64,000 bases of DNA from JACKHO01 sp041398745. GTDB lineage: Bacteria; Planctomycetota; Planctomycetia; Planctomycetales; Planctomycetaceae. Both the position numbers and the translations under genes were made by a program. Where the stretch lies: NCBI GenBank assembly GCA_041398745.1, contig JAWKUB010000012.1, forward strand, positions 62,001-126,000, written 5' to 3'. Positions 18,458 through 27,820 of this stretch are shown piece by piece. A model generated the notes under the pieces. That model had not been told where the DNA came from, did no database searches, and saw nothing but the letters and a program-made list of their open reading frames with translations. The number at the start of each line of letters is the position of its first letter. The first letter of the stretch is position 1.

Positions 18458-21019
18458 TTACTCGTTCGACTTCACAGTCAGGTTGTCGTAGAAGATTTCC
18501 GCATCCTTCGCGTTACCGAAGAGTCCAGGACTTCCCTGTACATTGCCCAGTTCGTCTTCTCCAGTGATGGTCCAGTCAGCAGGTTCCTCTTCACCTCGCT
18601 TCCAGACCTTACCTTTCAACACGGCGCGGCCATCAGCGCTACTGCTGGCCTCAAACTTCATGGTGTACCAGGTGTCGGCTTCCCACTGAAACGGGACGTC
18701 GACAGAGAAGCGGTTCAACTGCGGTGTCCAGGTTCGAATTTGAAGTTGCTGTGAAGCACCCATCATATCAAGGGTGTAACGCTGGGCCACAACTCCAATA
18801 TCTGGCAGCTTGTTGTCGCGATTCATTGCGTAGACGTCAGTTTGAATGGTGTAGTCGTGGAAGTCGGGATGTCCCATCCAACCTTGGCTACGGGTACCGA
18901 GCGGAATGGTCTGGATTTTACAAAGCACTCCGTTTCCATCGACCTGGCGGTCACCTTTGGCAACGGTCAAACGTGGTTCTGGCACGGTTTTCCCTTCCTC
19001 GCCAGTCTCTCGATCCCAAGTAGTCCATGCCACCGAAGACAGGACTTTCTCATCGACCAGCACCTGAAGTGAAGGACCAAGTTTGGCTTGAGCTTCTTCC
19101 ACGGTCTTCGGCTTATCTTCCCCTTCCGCAAGCCGGAGGAAACGTAGCAGTCCTGTCCAAGATTGCTTCGGAGTTGAATTGTCATACACCTTTGGAGCGG
19201 GGCCGAAGTTGGTGAAATCGGTGTGGAGATAGATGTAGAGGTCCGCAGCAATCGGATCAGACTCTCGCAACTTCGAAATCAAATCGAAGTCCATGCCGAC
19301 GTGACGGTATTGCACTCCAACCCATGTGTCTGGGATTTTCCCGCCATCGAATCCATAGGCCCAATCCAAGTCGGGAACAACGCGAATTCGGGCCCCGCCA
19401 GTGAGTTCGCCGAATTTGGCAGTTACCTGAACAGCCGCTTCGGAAGCCTGACCGTGCTCGATCGTGTACTTGCCACCGTCAATCGAGCCCGGTCCCTGCA
19501 GGCTGAATTCAATTTCATCGGGATTGGCATTGCGAATGTACTGTCCCTTGGCGTTGTACAAGCGAACGTGCATTTCCTGACGAGTGCCCGGTCGCAGCAA
19601 ACTTTCAACAGGTACCAACTGAACATGAGCTGGCTCCATGTCGTCGGCACGAGGAGCTTCCTGAATGGCTGTCGGTGCCTCAATAGAAGCAACAGCTACG
19701 TCGGGCTTGCCAATGCAGTACATCGCACCCGTGGTTGGAATGTAGACGCGGCTGTTGTGAGCAATGGGCGATCCGTGGAACTCTTCATCACGCAATCGAA
19801 TGCGATGGATAATTTCCGCACCCTCGGCGTTCGGCTTCAAAATGTAACCGCGTCCATTCACTTCATTCGCGTAGATTTTTCCGTCAGCGACCAGCATGTC
19901 GGCCCGCATCATGGTGCCAAGTCGAACTTCTTCGCCGATTTCCTCACCAGTGTCGATGTTCATGCAGTGCATTTTGGCACGGTCATCGACAACGTAGAGA
20001 CGTCCATCGATGAGAGCGGGAGCACATCGACCGACAAACAGGCCGTTGGTTTTCCAAATCGGCTTTTCAATAACACCGCGTTGTGTGGCGTCCAGACAAA
20101 TGACGGCGCCCATTTCGGTGCTGTCGACGTTTTCTTCGCTGTGACTGCAAATGACGCGATCCCCCACGACGAGCGGGGAGACGTTAATACCGTGGCCAGA
20201 CAAATCGTATGACCACAGTTTCTTGCCTGTCCGTGGCTGGAATCCGTGAACTCCACCATCCCCGGAGGCGAACACCATTTGGAGTTCGCCGCCAATGACC
20301 GCCAGAACTGGTGCACTGTAAGTAGTGTCGTAAGGGAGCAGACGCGTCCCTTCAAACCAGACGGGCTGGCCATTCGTTTTGTCAAATGCAATGAACCGGT
20401 GAGCGGGTTTGGCCATGGCCCCCCAGCCAATGATGACAGCACTCACTATGACGTTGTTTTCGTGAATGATTGGCGTGTTGGTTCGTCCACCGTAGGTACT
20501 CAGCAGACCGAATTCTTCGTGCAACGAACGATCCCAAATGAGTTCTCCCGTTTCGCCACTGAGGCAGCAGAAGTATCCACAAACACCTTGGGCGTAGACG
20601 TTGCCCGTTTCCAAATCGGCGGTAACACTCGACCAGCCCAAACGCTCGACCGGAACGTCGCTGAGGTAGACATTGAAGGAGTATTCCCAAACGACTTCGC
20701 CAGTGTCGGCGTTGAGGCAGACGACTTTCTCACGAGTCTTGGTCGGCTCTTCGGCACTATCCGTCGACAACAGGTAAAGACGGTCATTCATGAGAACCGG
20801 CGTCGAACGCGAGCCAACTTCAGCACGCCAAACCAAATTGCTCCCCTCGCCACCCTTGGGGTCCCATTCGTCCGGGAGGTTCGTCTCCACAGATGTACTG
20901 TTGAAACTCGGACCGCGGCAGTACGTCCAGTTCGGCTCAGCGTGGGCGAACGACGCGCCGAGCAGCAACAACAAGGTCGACCAAACAAGCATTGATTGCT
21001 TCATGGGGAGACTCTTCAT
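18458..21019 (-). CDS. Secreted PQQ-like beta-propeller protein with C-terminal jelly-roll domain
   Basis: 853 residues from the ATG at 21019 (a start 15 bases further in is equally possible). The signal peptide is MKQSMLVWSTLLLLLGASFAHA. Residues about 40-460 are propeller blades such as VVWEYSFNVY, ENVDSTEMGAVICLDA and GRLYVVDDRAKMHC. A middle beta domain (LRPGTRQEMHVRLYNAKGQY) and a C-terminal segment (about 700-853, YTIQTDVYAMNRDNKL to FYDNLTVKSNE) resemble the DUF1080/LamG-type sandwich of secreted glycan-acting proteins. Function is unknown. It is co-oriented with the smaller propeller gene 64 bases downstream. Confidence 0.83.
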   Translation of the reverse strand: MKSLPMKQSMLVWSTLLLLLGASFAHAEPNWTYCRGPSFNSTSVETNLPDEWDPKGGEGSNLVWRAEVGSRSTPVLMNDRLYLLSTDSAEEPTKTREKVVCLNADTGEVVWEYSFNVYLSDVPVERLGWSSVTADLETGNVYAQGVCGYFCCLSGETGELIWDRSLHEEFGLLSTYGGRTNTPIIHENNVIVSAVIIGWGAMAKPAHRFIAFDKTNGQPVWFEGTRLLPYDTTYSAPVLAVIGGELQMVFASGDGGVHGFQPRTGKKLWSYDLSGHGINVSPLVVGDRVICSHSEENVDSTEMGAVICLDATQRGVIEKPIWKTNGLFVGRCAPALIDGRLYVVDDRAKMHCMNIDTGEEIGEEVRLGTMMRADMLVADGKIYANEVNGRGYILKPNAEGAEIIHRIRLRDEEFHGSPIAHNSRVYIPTTGAMYCIGKPDVAVASIEAPTAIQEAPRADDMEPAHVQLVPVESLLRPGTRQEMHVRLYNAKGQYIRNANPDEIEFSLQGPGSIDGGKYTIEHGQASEAAVQVTAKFGELTGGARIRVVPDLDWAYGFDGGKIPDTWVGVQYRHVGMDFDLISKLRESDPIAADLYIYLHTDFTNFGPAPKVYDNSTPKQSWTGLLRFLRLAEGEDKPKTVEEAQAKLGPSLQVLVDEKVLSSVAWTTWDRETGEEGKTVPEPRLTVAKGDRQVDGNGVLCKIQTIPLGTRSQGWMGHPDFHDYTIQTDVYAMNRDNKLPDIGVVAQRYTLDMMGASQQLQIRTWTPQLNRFSVDVPFQWEADTWYTMKFEASSSADGRAVLKGKVWKRGEEEPADWTITGEDELGNVQGSPGLFGNAKDAEIFYDNLTVKSNE

Positions 21020-21356
21020 GATTCGATAGGTGAACGGTCGTATTCCTATAACGACCAATTGGGCAAGGCAGGATTTTTGCTGAGGAAAGAGACCATATGT
21101 CTCCGTTGATGTGATCATATCCAACCGAATTCGCTGGGGCAAGCAGCCAATCTCTCAATGGGAGAATGCCTTACGCATCACCTGTTTCATTTCATCCGCT
21201 TCGCCGAAATTTCTTACAAAGAATCCGATTTGGAGGCCGCGGGCAACTGGCGACGCTCGTTCGGGAGACCAAATGGCTGCAACCCAACTGCGACATTGCT
21301 ACAGTGCCATTTCCCATATCCAATGTCTCAGACAGTCAGCAAACAGGGGATGAGCC
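21020..21356. other. Divergent promoter region
   Basis: 337 bases between the divergent propeller and sulfatase genes. No convincing gene or strong hairpin was seen; short frames here lack ribosome sites and recognisable sequence. Both promoters must lie here. Confidence 0.5.
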
Positions 21357-22790
21357 TTGAATTTGACGCGATGGTTTCTTGTTGTAGTCGCACTGCTTCC
21401 TGGCTGGACTTCGGTAACGATGGCAGCGGACAAGCCGAACGTGCTGCTATTGTGCATTGACGATTTGCGGCCCGAACTGAACTGTTTCGGGGTGACGCAC
21501 ATCAGTTCTCCGAACATTGACGCCCTCGCTGCGAAGGGCCGGATTTTCCAGCGTCACTATGTACAGGCACCGACTTGTGGTGCTTCACGGTACGCATTGC
21601 TGACGGGACGCTATGGTCCCTCTGGCAACGGTGCGATTTTCGCCCGGGCCGATCGACTGAAGAAGAATCCGGATACCGTTGCACCGAGTATGCCCGCCTG
21701 GTTCCGGCAGCACGGATACATGACCGTTTCCGTCGGCAAGGTTTCCCATCATCCCGGCGGACGAGGCGGCGCCGACTGGGATGACGAGGCCATCCCGGAA
21801 ATGCCCAACTCGTGGGACCGCCACCTCATGCCGACCGGGGACTGGCAACATCCTCGCGGGGCCATGCACGGACTCGCTCATGGCGAAATTCGGGGCAATG
21901 CGAAGGCAATGGACGTCCTGCAGGCAGTCGCCGGGCCAGACTCCATTTATCCCGATGGACTTACAGTTGACGAAGCACTCAAACAGTTAGGTGAACTGTC
22001 GGAGAACAGGAACTCGAACCATCAGCCGTTCTTTCTGGCGGTGGGTGTCATTCGACCGCATTTGCCGTTTGGTGCACCGAAGAAATACCGCGACCTGTAT
22101 GACGATGTAGAATTCCCGCCCATTCCGCATCCTGAAAAACCATCTGGAACCACCACGTGGCACAGTTCCGGCGAGTTCATGAAGTACAACCGCTGGGACA
22201 AGAATCCAAATACCGATGCCGAATTCGCTACAGAGGTTCGCAAGGCATACGCCGCGTGCGTCAGCTATGCCGATGCTCAAGTCGGCAAGCTGCTTAGTCG
22301 ACTCGACGAGCTGGGACAGAGAAGTAACACCGTCGTTATTCTCTGGGGCGACCACGGCTGGCATTTGGGAGAACATGCCATTTGGGGTAAACATGCACTG
22401 TTTGAGGAATCACTTCGCTCCCCTCTCATTGTGCATTACGACGGAATTGTGCATCCGGGAAAGGCAACAAGTGCCGTGGTGGAAACCATCGACATTTTCC
22501 CGACGCTGTGTGAGCTTACCGACGTTCCATCCCCGGAGTTTGCCCACGGCAAGTCCCTTATTGGGCAATGCAATGATCCTGCAGCTTCCGGGCATTCGGC
22601 ATTGTCCTATGCCAGCGCCCAGACGATTCGCACGGCAACGCATCGGCTCATTCTGCATCCTAAAGGACAGGTTGAATTGTACGACCACGAGTCTTCCGAT
22701 GGTGAAACCCACAACATCGCAGCAGAGCACCCCGACCTGGTCGACCAACTGACTCAACAGCTCAACGACCGAGCAAATTTACGAGATTAG
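21357..22790 (+). CDS. Secreted sulfatase, iduronate-2-sulfatase-like
   Basis: 477 residues from a TTG at 21357 preceded by CAGGGGA; no better start exists, and it gives a complete signal peptide (VVVALLPGWTSVTMA). PNVLLLCIDDLRPELNCFG is characteristic of the iduronate-2-sulfatase-like group. The formylglycine site is C74-G-A-S-R78, and ILWGDHGWHLGEHAIWGKH supplies metal ligands. It would remove sulfate esters from polysaccharides outside the cytoplasm. It converges with atpG, with 42 bases between stops. Confidence 0.92.
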   Translation: MNLTRWFLVVVALLPGWTSVTMAADKPNVLLLCIDDLRPELNCFGVTHISSPNIDALAAKGRIFQRHYVQAPTCGASRYALLTGRYGPSGNGAIFARADRLKKNPDTVAPSMPAWFRQHGYMTVSVGKVSHHPGGRGGADWDDEAIPEMPNSWDRHLMPTGDWQHPRGAMHGLAHGEIRGNAKAMDVLQAVAGPDSIYPDGLTVDEALKQLGELSENRNSNHQPFFLAVGVIRPHLPFGAPKKYRDLYDDVEFPPIPHPEKPSGTTTWHSSGEFMKYNRWDKNPNTDAEFATEVRKAYAACVSYADAQVGKLLSRLDELGQRSNTVVILWGDHGWHLGEHAIWGKHALFEESLRSPLIVHYDGIVHPGKATSAVVETIDIFPTLCELTDVPSPEFAHGKSLIGQCNDPAASGHSALSYASAQTIRTATHRLILHPKGQVELYDHESSDGETHNIAAEHPDLVDQLTQQLNDRANLRD

Positions 22791-22832
22791 GACAAGTTGC
22801 GAATAGGATTGCTTCGCCAACTCGACTTGACG

Positions 22833-23738
22833 TTAAATGTTGGGATCAGCCGCTTCGCCCCTCATGAGCGCCTCGACCCCAGTAACGACGTCGAGTAACT
22901 CTTCTGTGATGACTGTCTGCCGCTTTTGATGATACTCACTTCGCAGCTCCTCGAGGCGAGTTTGAATATTCCTCTCGGCAGCGTGCATGCTGGCAATGCG
23001 GCTGGCATTCTCACCAGCAAGGGATTCGGCATGCGCTTGGAACAGGGAAACAAACAGGTACTGCTGGATGAGTCGCGAGAACAGTGCTTCACGGTCCATG
23101 GTGTGCTGCGGCAGGGACTTTCCCGGCCACTTCTGGCTGTGTGGCAGCCGAAATTGCTCAGGCCGCACCGGCAGCAGTTCCTGCCAATGCCCTGTGTATG
23201 ACGACACCGCTTGACGGCGGTTCCAGTACAGCAGGATGCGTCCAATATGCTTCTCTACGCGCCACGGGGCAATGGCGGCCAAAACCTTTTGGACAACGTC
23301 AGTAATACCAGACGCCGAGCTGGCAACTGAAATCTCTTCGTCAACGGTGAAGCCAGCGTCGGCAAGATGGGCAGATGCCCGCGAGCCGACGACAAGCAGC
23401 GAACAGTCAGCTCGATTCACTTTGAGTTCATCGCACAAATGGCTGGTGGTAAATGTCGCGACTTGTTCGTTGAAGTTACCGCACATCCCCTGATCAGAGC
23501 CGAAGACAACAGCCCCCACGCGCTGTGCACCGGTGAGTTCAACCGAAGGAGTGACGGGCTGTTCTCTTAACAGGATTTGTAGTCCGCATTCGACTGTAGA
23601 AAAGTAATCAGCCAATGACTCCACGGCCTGTTCGTACTGTCGAATACTGACGGCGGCCAGCGTTTTCATCGTCTTCACGACCGAAGAGAGGTCTTCGACG
23701 TTATCGATTTGCCGCTTCAGTGATTCCAGTGTCTGCAT
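22833..23738 (-). CDS. atpG: N-type ATP synthase gamma subunit
   Basis: 301 residues, the central stalk. The N-terminal helix (SLKRQIDNVEDLSSVVKTMKTLAAVSI) and the Rossmann-like part (VGAVVFGSDQGMCGNFNEQV) are typical of gamma. The C-terminal helix (ERNIQTRLEELRSEYHQKRQTVITEELLDVVTG) would enter the alpha3beta3 ring. It is the last gene of the atpDCQRBEFAG operon, 14 bases after atpA. The sequence diverges from housekeeping gamma subunits, as expected for N-ATPases. Confidence 0.92.
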   Translation of the reverse strand: MQTLESLKRQIDNVEDLSSVVKTMKTLAAVSIRQYEQAVESLADYFSTVECGLQILLREQPVTPSVELTGAQRVGAVVFGSDQGMCGNFNEQVATFTTSHLCDELKVNRADCSLLVVGSRASAHLADAGFTVDEEISVASSASGITDVVQKVLAAIAPWRVEKHIGRILLYWNRRQAVSSYTGHWQELLPVRPEQFRLPHSQKWPGKSLPQHTMDREALFSRLIQQYLFVSLFQAHAESLAGENASRIASMHAAERNIQTRLEELRSEYHQKRQTVITEELLDVVTGVEALMRGEAADPNI

Positions 23739-23752
23739 CGCTTCACTTGTTG

Positions 23753-25312
23753 TTACTGTGCGGCACTACTGCTGGGCGATTCGATTCCAGTCAATTCCGC
23801 GACCGACGCACGGGCAACGTCCACCACGGACTGCCACTCTTCCTCCGTCAACTTTTCGCCCAGCTCGATTCGTTCGCAAATATGAGGGAGCTGACTGGTC
23901 ACTGATTCAGTAATCAGCCGTTCCGCTTCGCGCAGTTCGTTCAGCGGCAGGTCATCACAAATCCCTGACGTAACGGCAACCAGAATGGCAATTTGTTCGG
24001 CAACCGCCAGAGGGCTGTACTGTGGCTGCTTCAGAATTTCGCGGACACGGCGTCCCCGCTCCAATGTCTCGCGAGTTTCTTCGTCGAGCCGACTGCTGAA
24101 CCGGGAAAAGGCTTCGAGTTCTTCGAATTGTGAATACGAGAGCCGCAAATCCCCCGCAACACTTCGATACGGGGCCAGTTGAGTCTTTCCGCCGACTCGC
24201 GACACGGACCGGCCGACGTCGACCGCAGGGAGAATTCCTTTCTGATACAGCTCCGGCGAAAGGTAAATTTGTCCGTCGGTAATGGAAATCAAATTCGTCG
24301 GAATGTACGCCGAAACGTTCTGCGCTTCTGTTTCTGCAATGGGAAGAGCAGTCAGTGAGCCACCGCCCAACTCTTTGCTCAAATGGGTTGACCGTTCCAG
24401 CAGTCGTGAGTGCAAATAAAAGATGTCACCGGGAAATGCTTCCCGTCCTGGTGGGCGGCGCAACAGCAATGACAGTTCCCGATAGGCGCGCGCGTGAGAC
24501 GTCAGGTCATCATAAACGATGAGCACATCACGGCCTTGTTCCATGAAGTGTTCGCCAATGGTCGTGGCGGCGTACGGGGCAATGAACTGCATCCCAGGAG
24601 TCGAGTCTCCCTCGGCGACCACCACGACGGAGTATTCCATCGCGCCCCGGTCATTCAAGTCGGAAATCACACGAGCGACGGATGTGTTTCGTTGTGCAAT
24701 GGCACAGTAAATGCAAATGACATTCTTGTCGCGCTGATTCAAAATGGTGTCGATGGCAATGGCCGTTTTGCCTGTTTGCCTGTCACCCACAATGAGTTCT
24801 CGTTGTCCGCGCCCTACTGGAATAAGGGCGTCGACAACTTTGAGCCCCGTCTGCAACGGTACGGTCACCGGCGAGCGATCCATGATCGCCTTCGCGTCCC
24901 GTTCGCAAGGCAAACGCTTATCGGCGCGAATGGCTCCGTGACCATCGAGCGGTCGTCCCACGGGATCGATGACGCGTCCGAGCAGAGAATCACCCACCGG
25001 AACATCGAGGACGCGTTGTGTGCGACGGACTTCATCTCCCGCTTCGAGCGACTCACTTTCGTCGAGGAGAATGATGCCAACTTCATGTGCGTCCAGATTG
25101 AATGCCAATCCCAATTTGTGACCTGGAAACCTGACAAGCTCATCTGCCTGCACATTTGGAAGTCCCGAAACCCGGGCCACGCCGCGTCCCACTGAAATGA
25201 CATTGCCGACTTCCGTGAGTCGCAACTCGACTTCGTAGTCGCGAATTACAGTGCCCACTTCGCGAAAAACTGCGTCAGAAATTGATTCGAGATTTGCCTC
25301 GCCTCCATTCAT
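23753..25312 (-). CDS. atpA: N-type ATP synthase alpha subunit
   Basis: 519 residues, full length. Walker A is GDRQTGKT at 176-183, and the alpha signature PAVDVGRSVSRVGGKTQ is present. Alpha subunits bind nucleotide at non-catalytic sites of the F1 head. The ATG overlaps the atpF stop by four bases (ATGA), implying translational coupling. It sits near the end of the N-type operon rather than in the usual BEFHAGDC order. Confidence 0.95.
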   Translation of the reverse strand: MNGGEANLESISDAVFREVGTVIRDYEVELRLTEVGNVISVGRGVARVSGLPNVQADELVRFPGHKLGLAFNLDAHEVGIILLDESESLEAGDEVRRTQRVLDVPVGDSLLGRVIDPVGRPLDGHGAIRADKRLPCERDAKAIMDRSPVTVPLQTGLKVVDALIPVGRGQRELIVGDRQTGKTAIAIDTILNQRDKNVICIYCAIAQRNTSVARVISDLNDRGAMEYSVVVVAEGDSTPGMQFIAPYAATTIGEHFMEQGRDVLIVYDDLTSHARAYRELSLLLRRPPGREAFPGDIFYLHSRLLERSTHLSKELGGGSLTALPIAETEAQNVSAYIPTNLISITDGQIYLSPELYQKGILPAVDVGRSVSRVGGKTQLAPYRSVAGDLRLSYSQFEELEAFSRFSSRLDEETRETLERGRRVREILKQPQYSPLAVAEQIAILVAVTSGICDDLPLNELREAERLITESVTSQLPHICERIELGEKLTEEEWQSVVDVARASVAELTGIESPSSSAAQ

Positions 25313-26142
25313 GTTGCGGCCTCCGTGCCCGCTTGAGTTGTTGAATCCGAATCAGAGTGACTTGCACGGCTCGTTTCAAAATCCAGACTCGCAGCCAAAA
25401 GTCGTGACAAGTCTTCTTCCACCGACTCCAGCATTTCTTCGGCACTCCAGGCAACTTTGTAGCCTGCCGCCTGCAATTCAATCCCACAAATTAAGTCGGG
25501 TTCAATGCGGAACTTTACGTCGAATTCGCCCTCCAGTCCTTCCTTGATGGAGTGCAGTACTCGATTGGCTTGAGCCTCACTGAGTGGAAAGCCGCTCTCG
25601 ACGTCGATGTGTCGTTCGCCGTTACTCAATGCCTGCGAGATTTGGTGACGCTCCTGTGTCGTAATTCCATCAAGACGTTTCATGAAGACTTCAAAGGCCT
25701 GCGATTCCAATTCGGCGTTGGCGAGCTCCCTGAGAATTCGTTCCGCCAACTGATGCACATGGGCCGCCACACGTCGTTGCAGTTCCCTTACAAAAGTCTG
25801 CTGTTCTCGCTCAATGCTACGGTACCAGTCGTCGCGGGCCCGTTGCACGTCGTCACGCGCTGTTCGCAAATGTTGTTCACGCCACGCTTTGACTTCCTCA
25901 GCCGCTTCCGCAAGTAGCTTTTCCCGCATGTGGTCCAACTGGCCGGTCTTCTCGCGGTAGGCGGCCGCTTCTTCCTGCGCAACACGTTGAGCGTCTTCCG
26001 CCTTTTCAACGCGCGCGGTAATTTGCTTTTCGCGTGCATCCATTGCCTCCAGGATGGGCTGATACAGGAATCGCTTCAGCAACCACACCAACAACAGGAA
26101 GTTCAGGATTTGTGCAACAAATGTAAACCAGTCAATCTTCAT
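25309..26142 (-). CDS. atpF: N-type ATP synthase b subunit with C-terminal delta-like domain
   Basis: 277 residues, against about 160 for a normal b subunit. Residues 5-24 are the membrane anchor (WFTFVAQILNFLLLVWLLKR). About 35-150 is a charged coiled coil, the peripheral stalk. About 165-260 (HIDVESGFPLSEAQ to LESVEEDLSRLL) aligns by eye with the C-terminal domain of delta, including a PDLICGIELQ block like the S/DLIGG strand of delta. The operon has no separate delta gene, so this extension probably replaces it in linking stalk to F1. It lies between atpE and atpA, overlapping the latter by four bases. Confidence 0.93.
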   Translation of the reverse strand: MKIDWFTFVAQILNFLLLVWLLKRFLYQPILEAMDAREKQITARVEKAEDAQRVAQEEAAAYREKTGQLDHMREKLLAEAAEEVKAWREQHLRTARDDVQRARDDWYRSIEREQQTFVRELQRRVAAHVHQLAERILRELANAELESQAFEVFMKRLDGITTQERHQISQALSNGERHIDVESGFPLSEAQANRVLHSIKEGLEGEFDVKFRIEPDLICGIELQAAGYKVAWSAEEMLESVEEDLSRLLAASLDFETSRASHSDSDSTTQAGTEAAT

Positions 26143-26199
26143 CGTTTGCCTGCAAATCTCGTGACAACGCGATAGTAGTTCAATAGAGCAAATACTGCT

Positions 26200-26481
26200 C
26201 TACTGGCCTGCCGCAAGTTCGAGATAGTGGTTCCAGAAGGGGTTGGCGAAAATGAGAATCATGGAGACGACGAAACAGTAAATCGCCGTCGATTCCACCA
26301 TCGCCAAACCAACAAACAGGGTGCGAGTAATGGTGTTGGCTTCATCCGGCTGCTGCGCAAGAGCACTGAGCGCCTGTGCCAGCGCCCGCCCCTCTCCCAA
26401 AGCCGGACCGATGGAACCAATCGAAATGGTCAGTCCAGCAGAAATAATTGAAGCCACCGCAATGAGTGCTTGTGCGTCCAC
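26200..26481 (-). CDS. atpE: N-type ATP synthase c subunit
   Basis: 93 residues from a GTG at 26481 with AAGGAG six bases before it. Two membrane helices form a hairpin with the polar loop AQQPDE. In the outer helix Glu63-Ser64-Thr65 and Tyr68 match the Na+ ligand set of the Ilyobacter tartaricus c ring. In the inner helix Glu30 (ALGEG) takes the place of that ring's Gln32, giving two carboxylates per subunit, as known for N-ATPases. The ring moves Na+ or H+ across the membrane. It starts one base after the atpB stop. Confidence 0.94.
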   Translation of the reverse strand: MDAQALIAVASIISAGLTISIGSIGPALGEGRALAQALSALAQQPDEANTITRTLFVGLAMVESTAIYCFVVSMILIFANPFWNHYLELAAGQ

Positions 26482-26482
26482 G

Positions 26483-27181
26483 TCATTCTCCTTCTGAATG
26501 AGGTTGTGTGCTGTGCGAACGGGTTGCCGAGGCAATGTACACCATCGCCAGAATGGCAAAGATGTAGGCCTGAATCATACCCGTGAGTAATCCGAATAGC
26601 TGCATGATGACCGGTACAAAGAGTGGGACGAATCCCAGCAGAATGGCGCCAATTACGGAGCCGCTCATCATGTTTCCATAAAGTCGAACGGCGAGCGCCA
26701 ACGTGCGTGAGAGTTCTCCAATAATGTTGAATGGCAGCATAAACACCGACGGCTGAAGATACTGTTTTAAGTATTCCCGAATGCCGTTCTGACCAATCCC
26801 ATAAAGCGGGACGGCAATGAACACGCACGTTGCCAGCGCTGCGGTTGTCGAAATCGAACTCGTGGGAGGACAAAATCCTGGAATGAGCGCCAACAAATTC
26901 GACATAGCGATAAACAGAAACAGTGTTCCGACAAAAGGCAAGTAGCTGCCGGGCTCCTGTTGGCTCACTTCACGGATTTGGCTCCGAATGCCGGTTACCA
27001 GTACTTCGAGAAGATTCTGGCTCCGTGAAATCTGCATTCCTCGGGAAAGCCGGCGAGTTACCAACCAGGCTCCCAGCGTGAGAACGACCATTGTCACCCA
27101 GGTGAAAATGAGCGTCAAATTGATATTGATGAAACCCCAACTACAAATGGGTTCGTCGGGATTAATTTGAATTCCGCTCAC
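26483..27181 (-). CDS. atpB: N-type ATP synthase a subunit
   Basis: 232 residues from a GTG at 27181 that overlaps the atpR stop (GTGA) and has GGAGG upstream; a longer frame to 27268 runs into atpR. About five membrane helices. The essential stator arginine is Arg166 in LALAVRLYGNMMSG, with Glu156 (IGELSRT) nearby. It forms the ion half-channels facing the c ring. Length and the GFININLTLIFTW start fit the N-ATPase type. Confidence 0.94.
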   Translation of the reverse strand: MSGIQINPDEPICSWGFININLTLIFTWVTMVVLTLGAWLVTRRLSRGMQISRSQNLLEVLVTGIRSQIREVSQQEPGSYLPFVGTLFLFIAMSNLLALIPGFCPPTSSISTTAALATCVFIAVPLYGIGQNGIREYLKQYLQPSVFMLPFNIIGELSRTLALAVRLYGNMMSGSVIGAILLGFVPLFVPVIMQLFGLLTGMIQAYIFAILAMVYIASATRSHSTQPHSEGE

Positions 27182-27480
27182 GGTGCCAATTCCTCCCTGG
27201 AAAGCAATTCGCTCGAACGAAGTCGCGAAGTGAAAAGGAGACGCACAATGATGAATCCGAACAGGCACGCGACAGCCCGTTCCCAGCGATCGCCCATGAC
27301 AAAGTAGAACCCGGCAACGGCAACGCCCATCCTTGCGACATAGCTGACAACGAACAACAGTGCGGGATTTCGCGCTTGCGGCAACGACGCAACGGTCGCC
27401 AACAGACCGCCAAAATAAAGCAGTCCCAGTACTGCTCCCATTCCGAGCGCGAACAGCAATTGCCAGGTGCTACTTTCCAT
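27178..27480 (-). CDS. atpR: N-ATPase subunit AtpR
   Basis: 100 residues from the ATG at 27480, which has AAGGA eight bases upstream; ATGs at 27489 and 27534 are alternatives. Three hydrophobic segments (LLFALGMGAVLGLLYFGGLL, FVVSYVARMGVAVAGFYFVM, AVACLFGFIIVRLLF) match the AtpR family, which is found only in N-type ATPase operons and is thought to help assemble or stabilise the c ring. It overlaps atpQ at its start and atpB at its end. Together with atpQ it is diagnostic of this operon type. Confidence 0.88.
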   Translation of the reverse strand: MESSTWQLLFALGMGAVLGLLYFGGLLATVASLPQARNPALLFVVSYVARMGVAVAGFYFVMGDRWERAVACLFGFIIVRLLFTSRLRSSELLSREELAP

Positions 27481-27820
27481 CGTCTCCATCCTTTGAATCT
27501 TGTTGGCCTGGTGATTGCCGACGTTCTCGCTCAATCCAGTTCCAGGCGTTCAGGCATCCCACACAAATTCCCAGTATCAACAACATGAGTGCCCACGAGT
27601 ATCTACTCGGCCAGTGCGCATCGATCCAGACGCCAGCCATCACACCGACGAGTGCGGGAACGGCAATCGACCAGCCGACGATGCCCATCATGCCCAGTCC
27701 AAACCAGATGGATTGGTGCTTCTCCGCCTGAGCGCGCAGCTTGCGTGCTTCTTTCGCAGCAACCTGTCGTTCGATGTCATTACGTTCGGCATCGTGTGGA
27801 TGAGATGGAGGGCTAGACAT
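27470..27820 (-). CDS. atpQ: N-ATPase AtpQ (AtpZ/AtpI-like) membrane protein
   Basis: 116 residues from the ATG at 27820; the longer frame to 27931 merely overlaps atpC. A charged N-terminal helix (AERNDIERQVAAKEARKLRAQ) is followed by two membrane segments, the first ending in VGVMAGVWIDAHW, which is the Gly-rich helix of AtpI/AtpZ proteins. The family is linked to c-ring assembly or Mg2+/ion handling. The start overlaps the atpC stop by eight bases. Confidence 0.87.
   Translation of the reverse strand: MSSPPSHPHDAERNDIERQVAAKEARKLRAQAEKHQSIWFGLGMMGIVGWSIAVPALVGVMAGVWIDAHWPSRYSWALMLLILGICVGCLNAWNWIERERRQSPGQQDSKDGDDGK

Noticed and set aside
19223..20212. Long plus-strand frame (329 codons)
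   Set aside because: It lies wholly opposite the large beta-propeller gene, has no recognisable domain and no ribosome site; it is an antisense shadow.
16720..21019. Functional PQQ-dependent alcohol or glucose dehydrogenases
   Set aside because: Only the propeller blade pattern is seen; catalytic and PQQ-binding residues of quinoprotein dehydrogenases were not identified.
24494..25195. Plus-strand frame of 233 codons
   Set aside because: Antisense to atpA, which is certain; no family resemblance.
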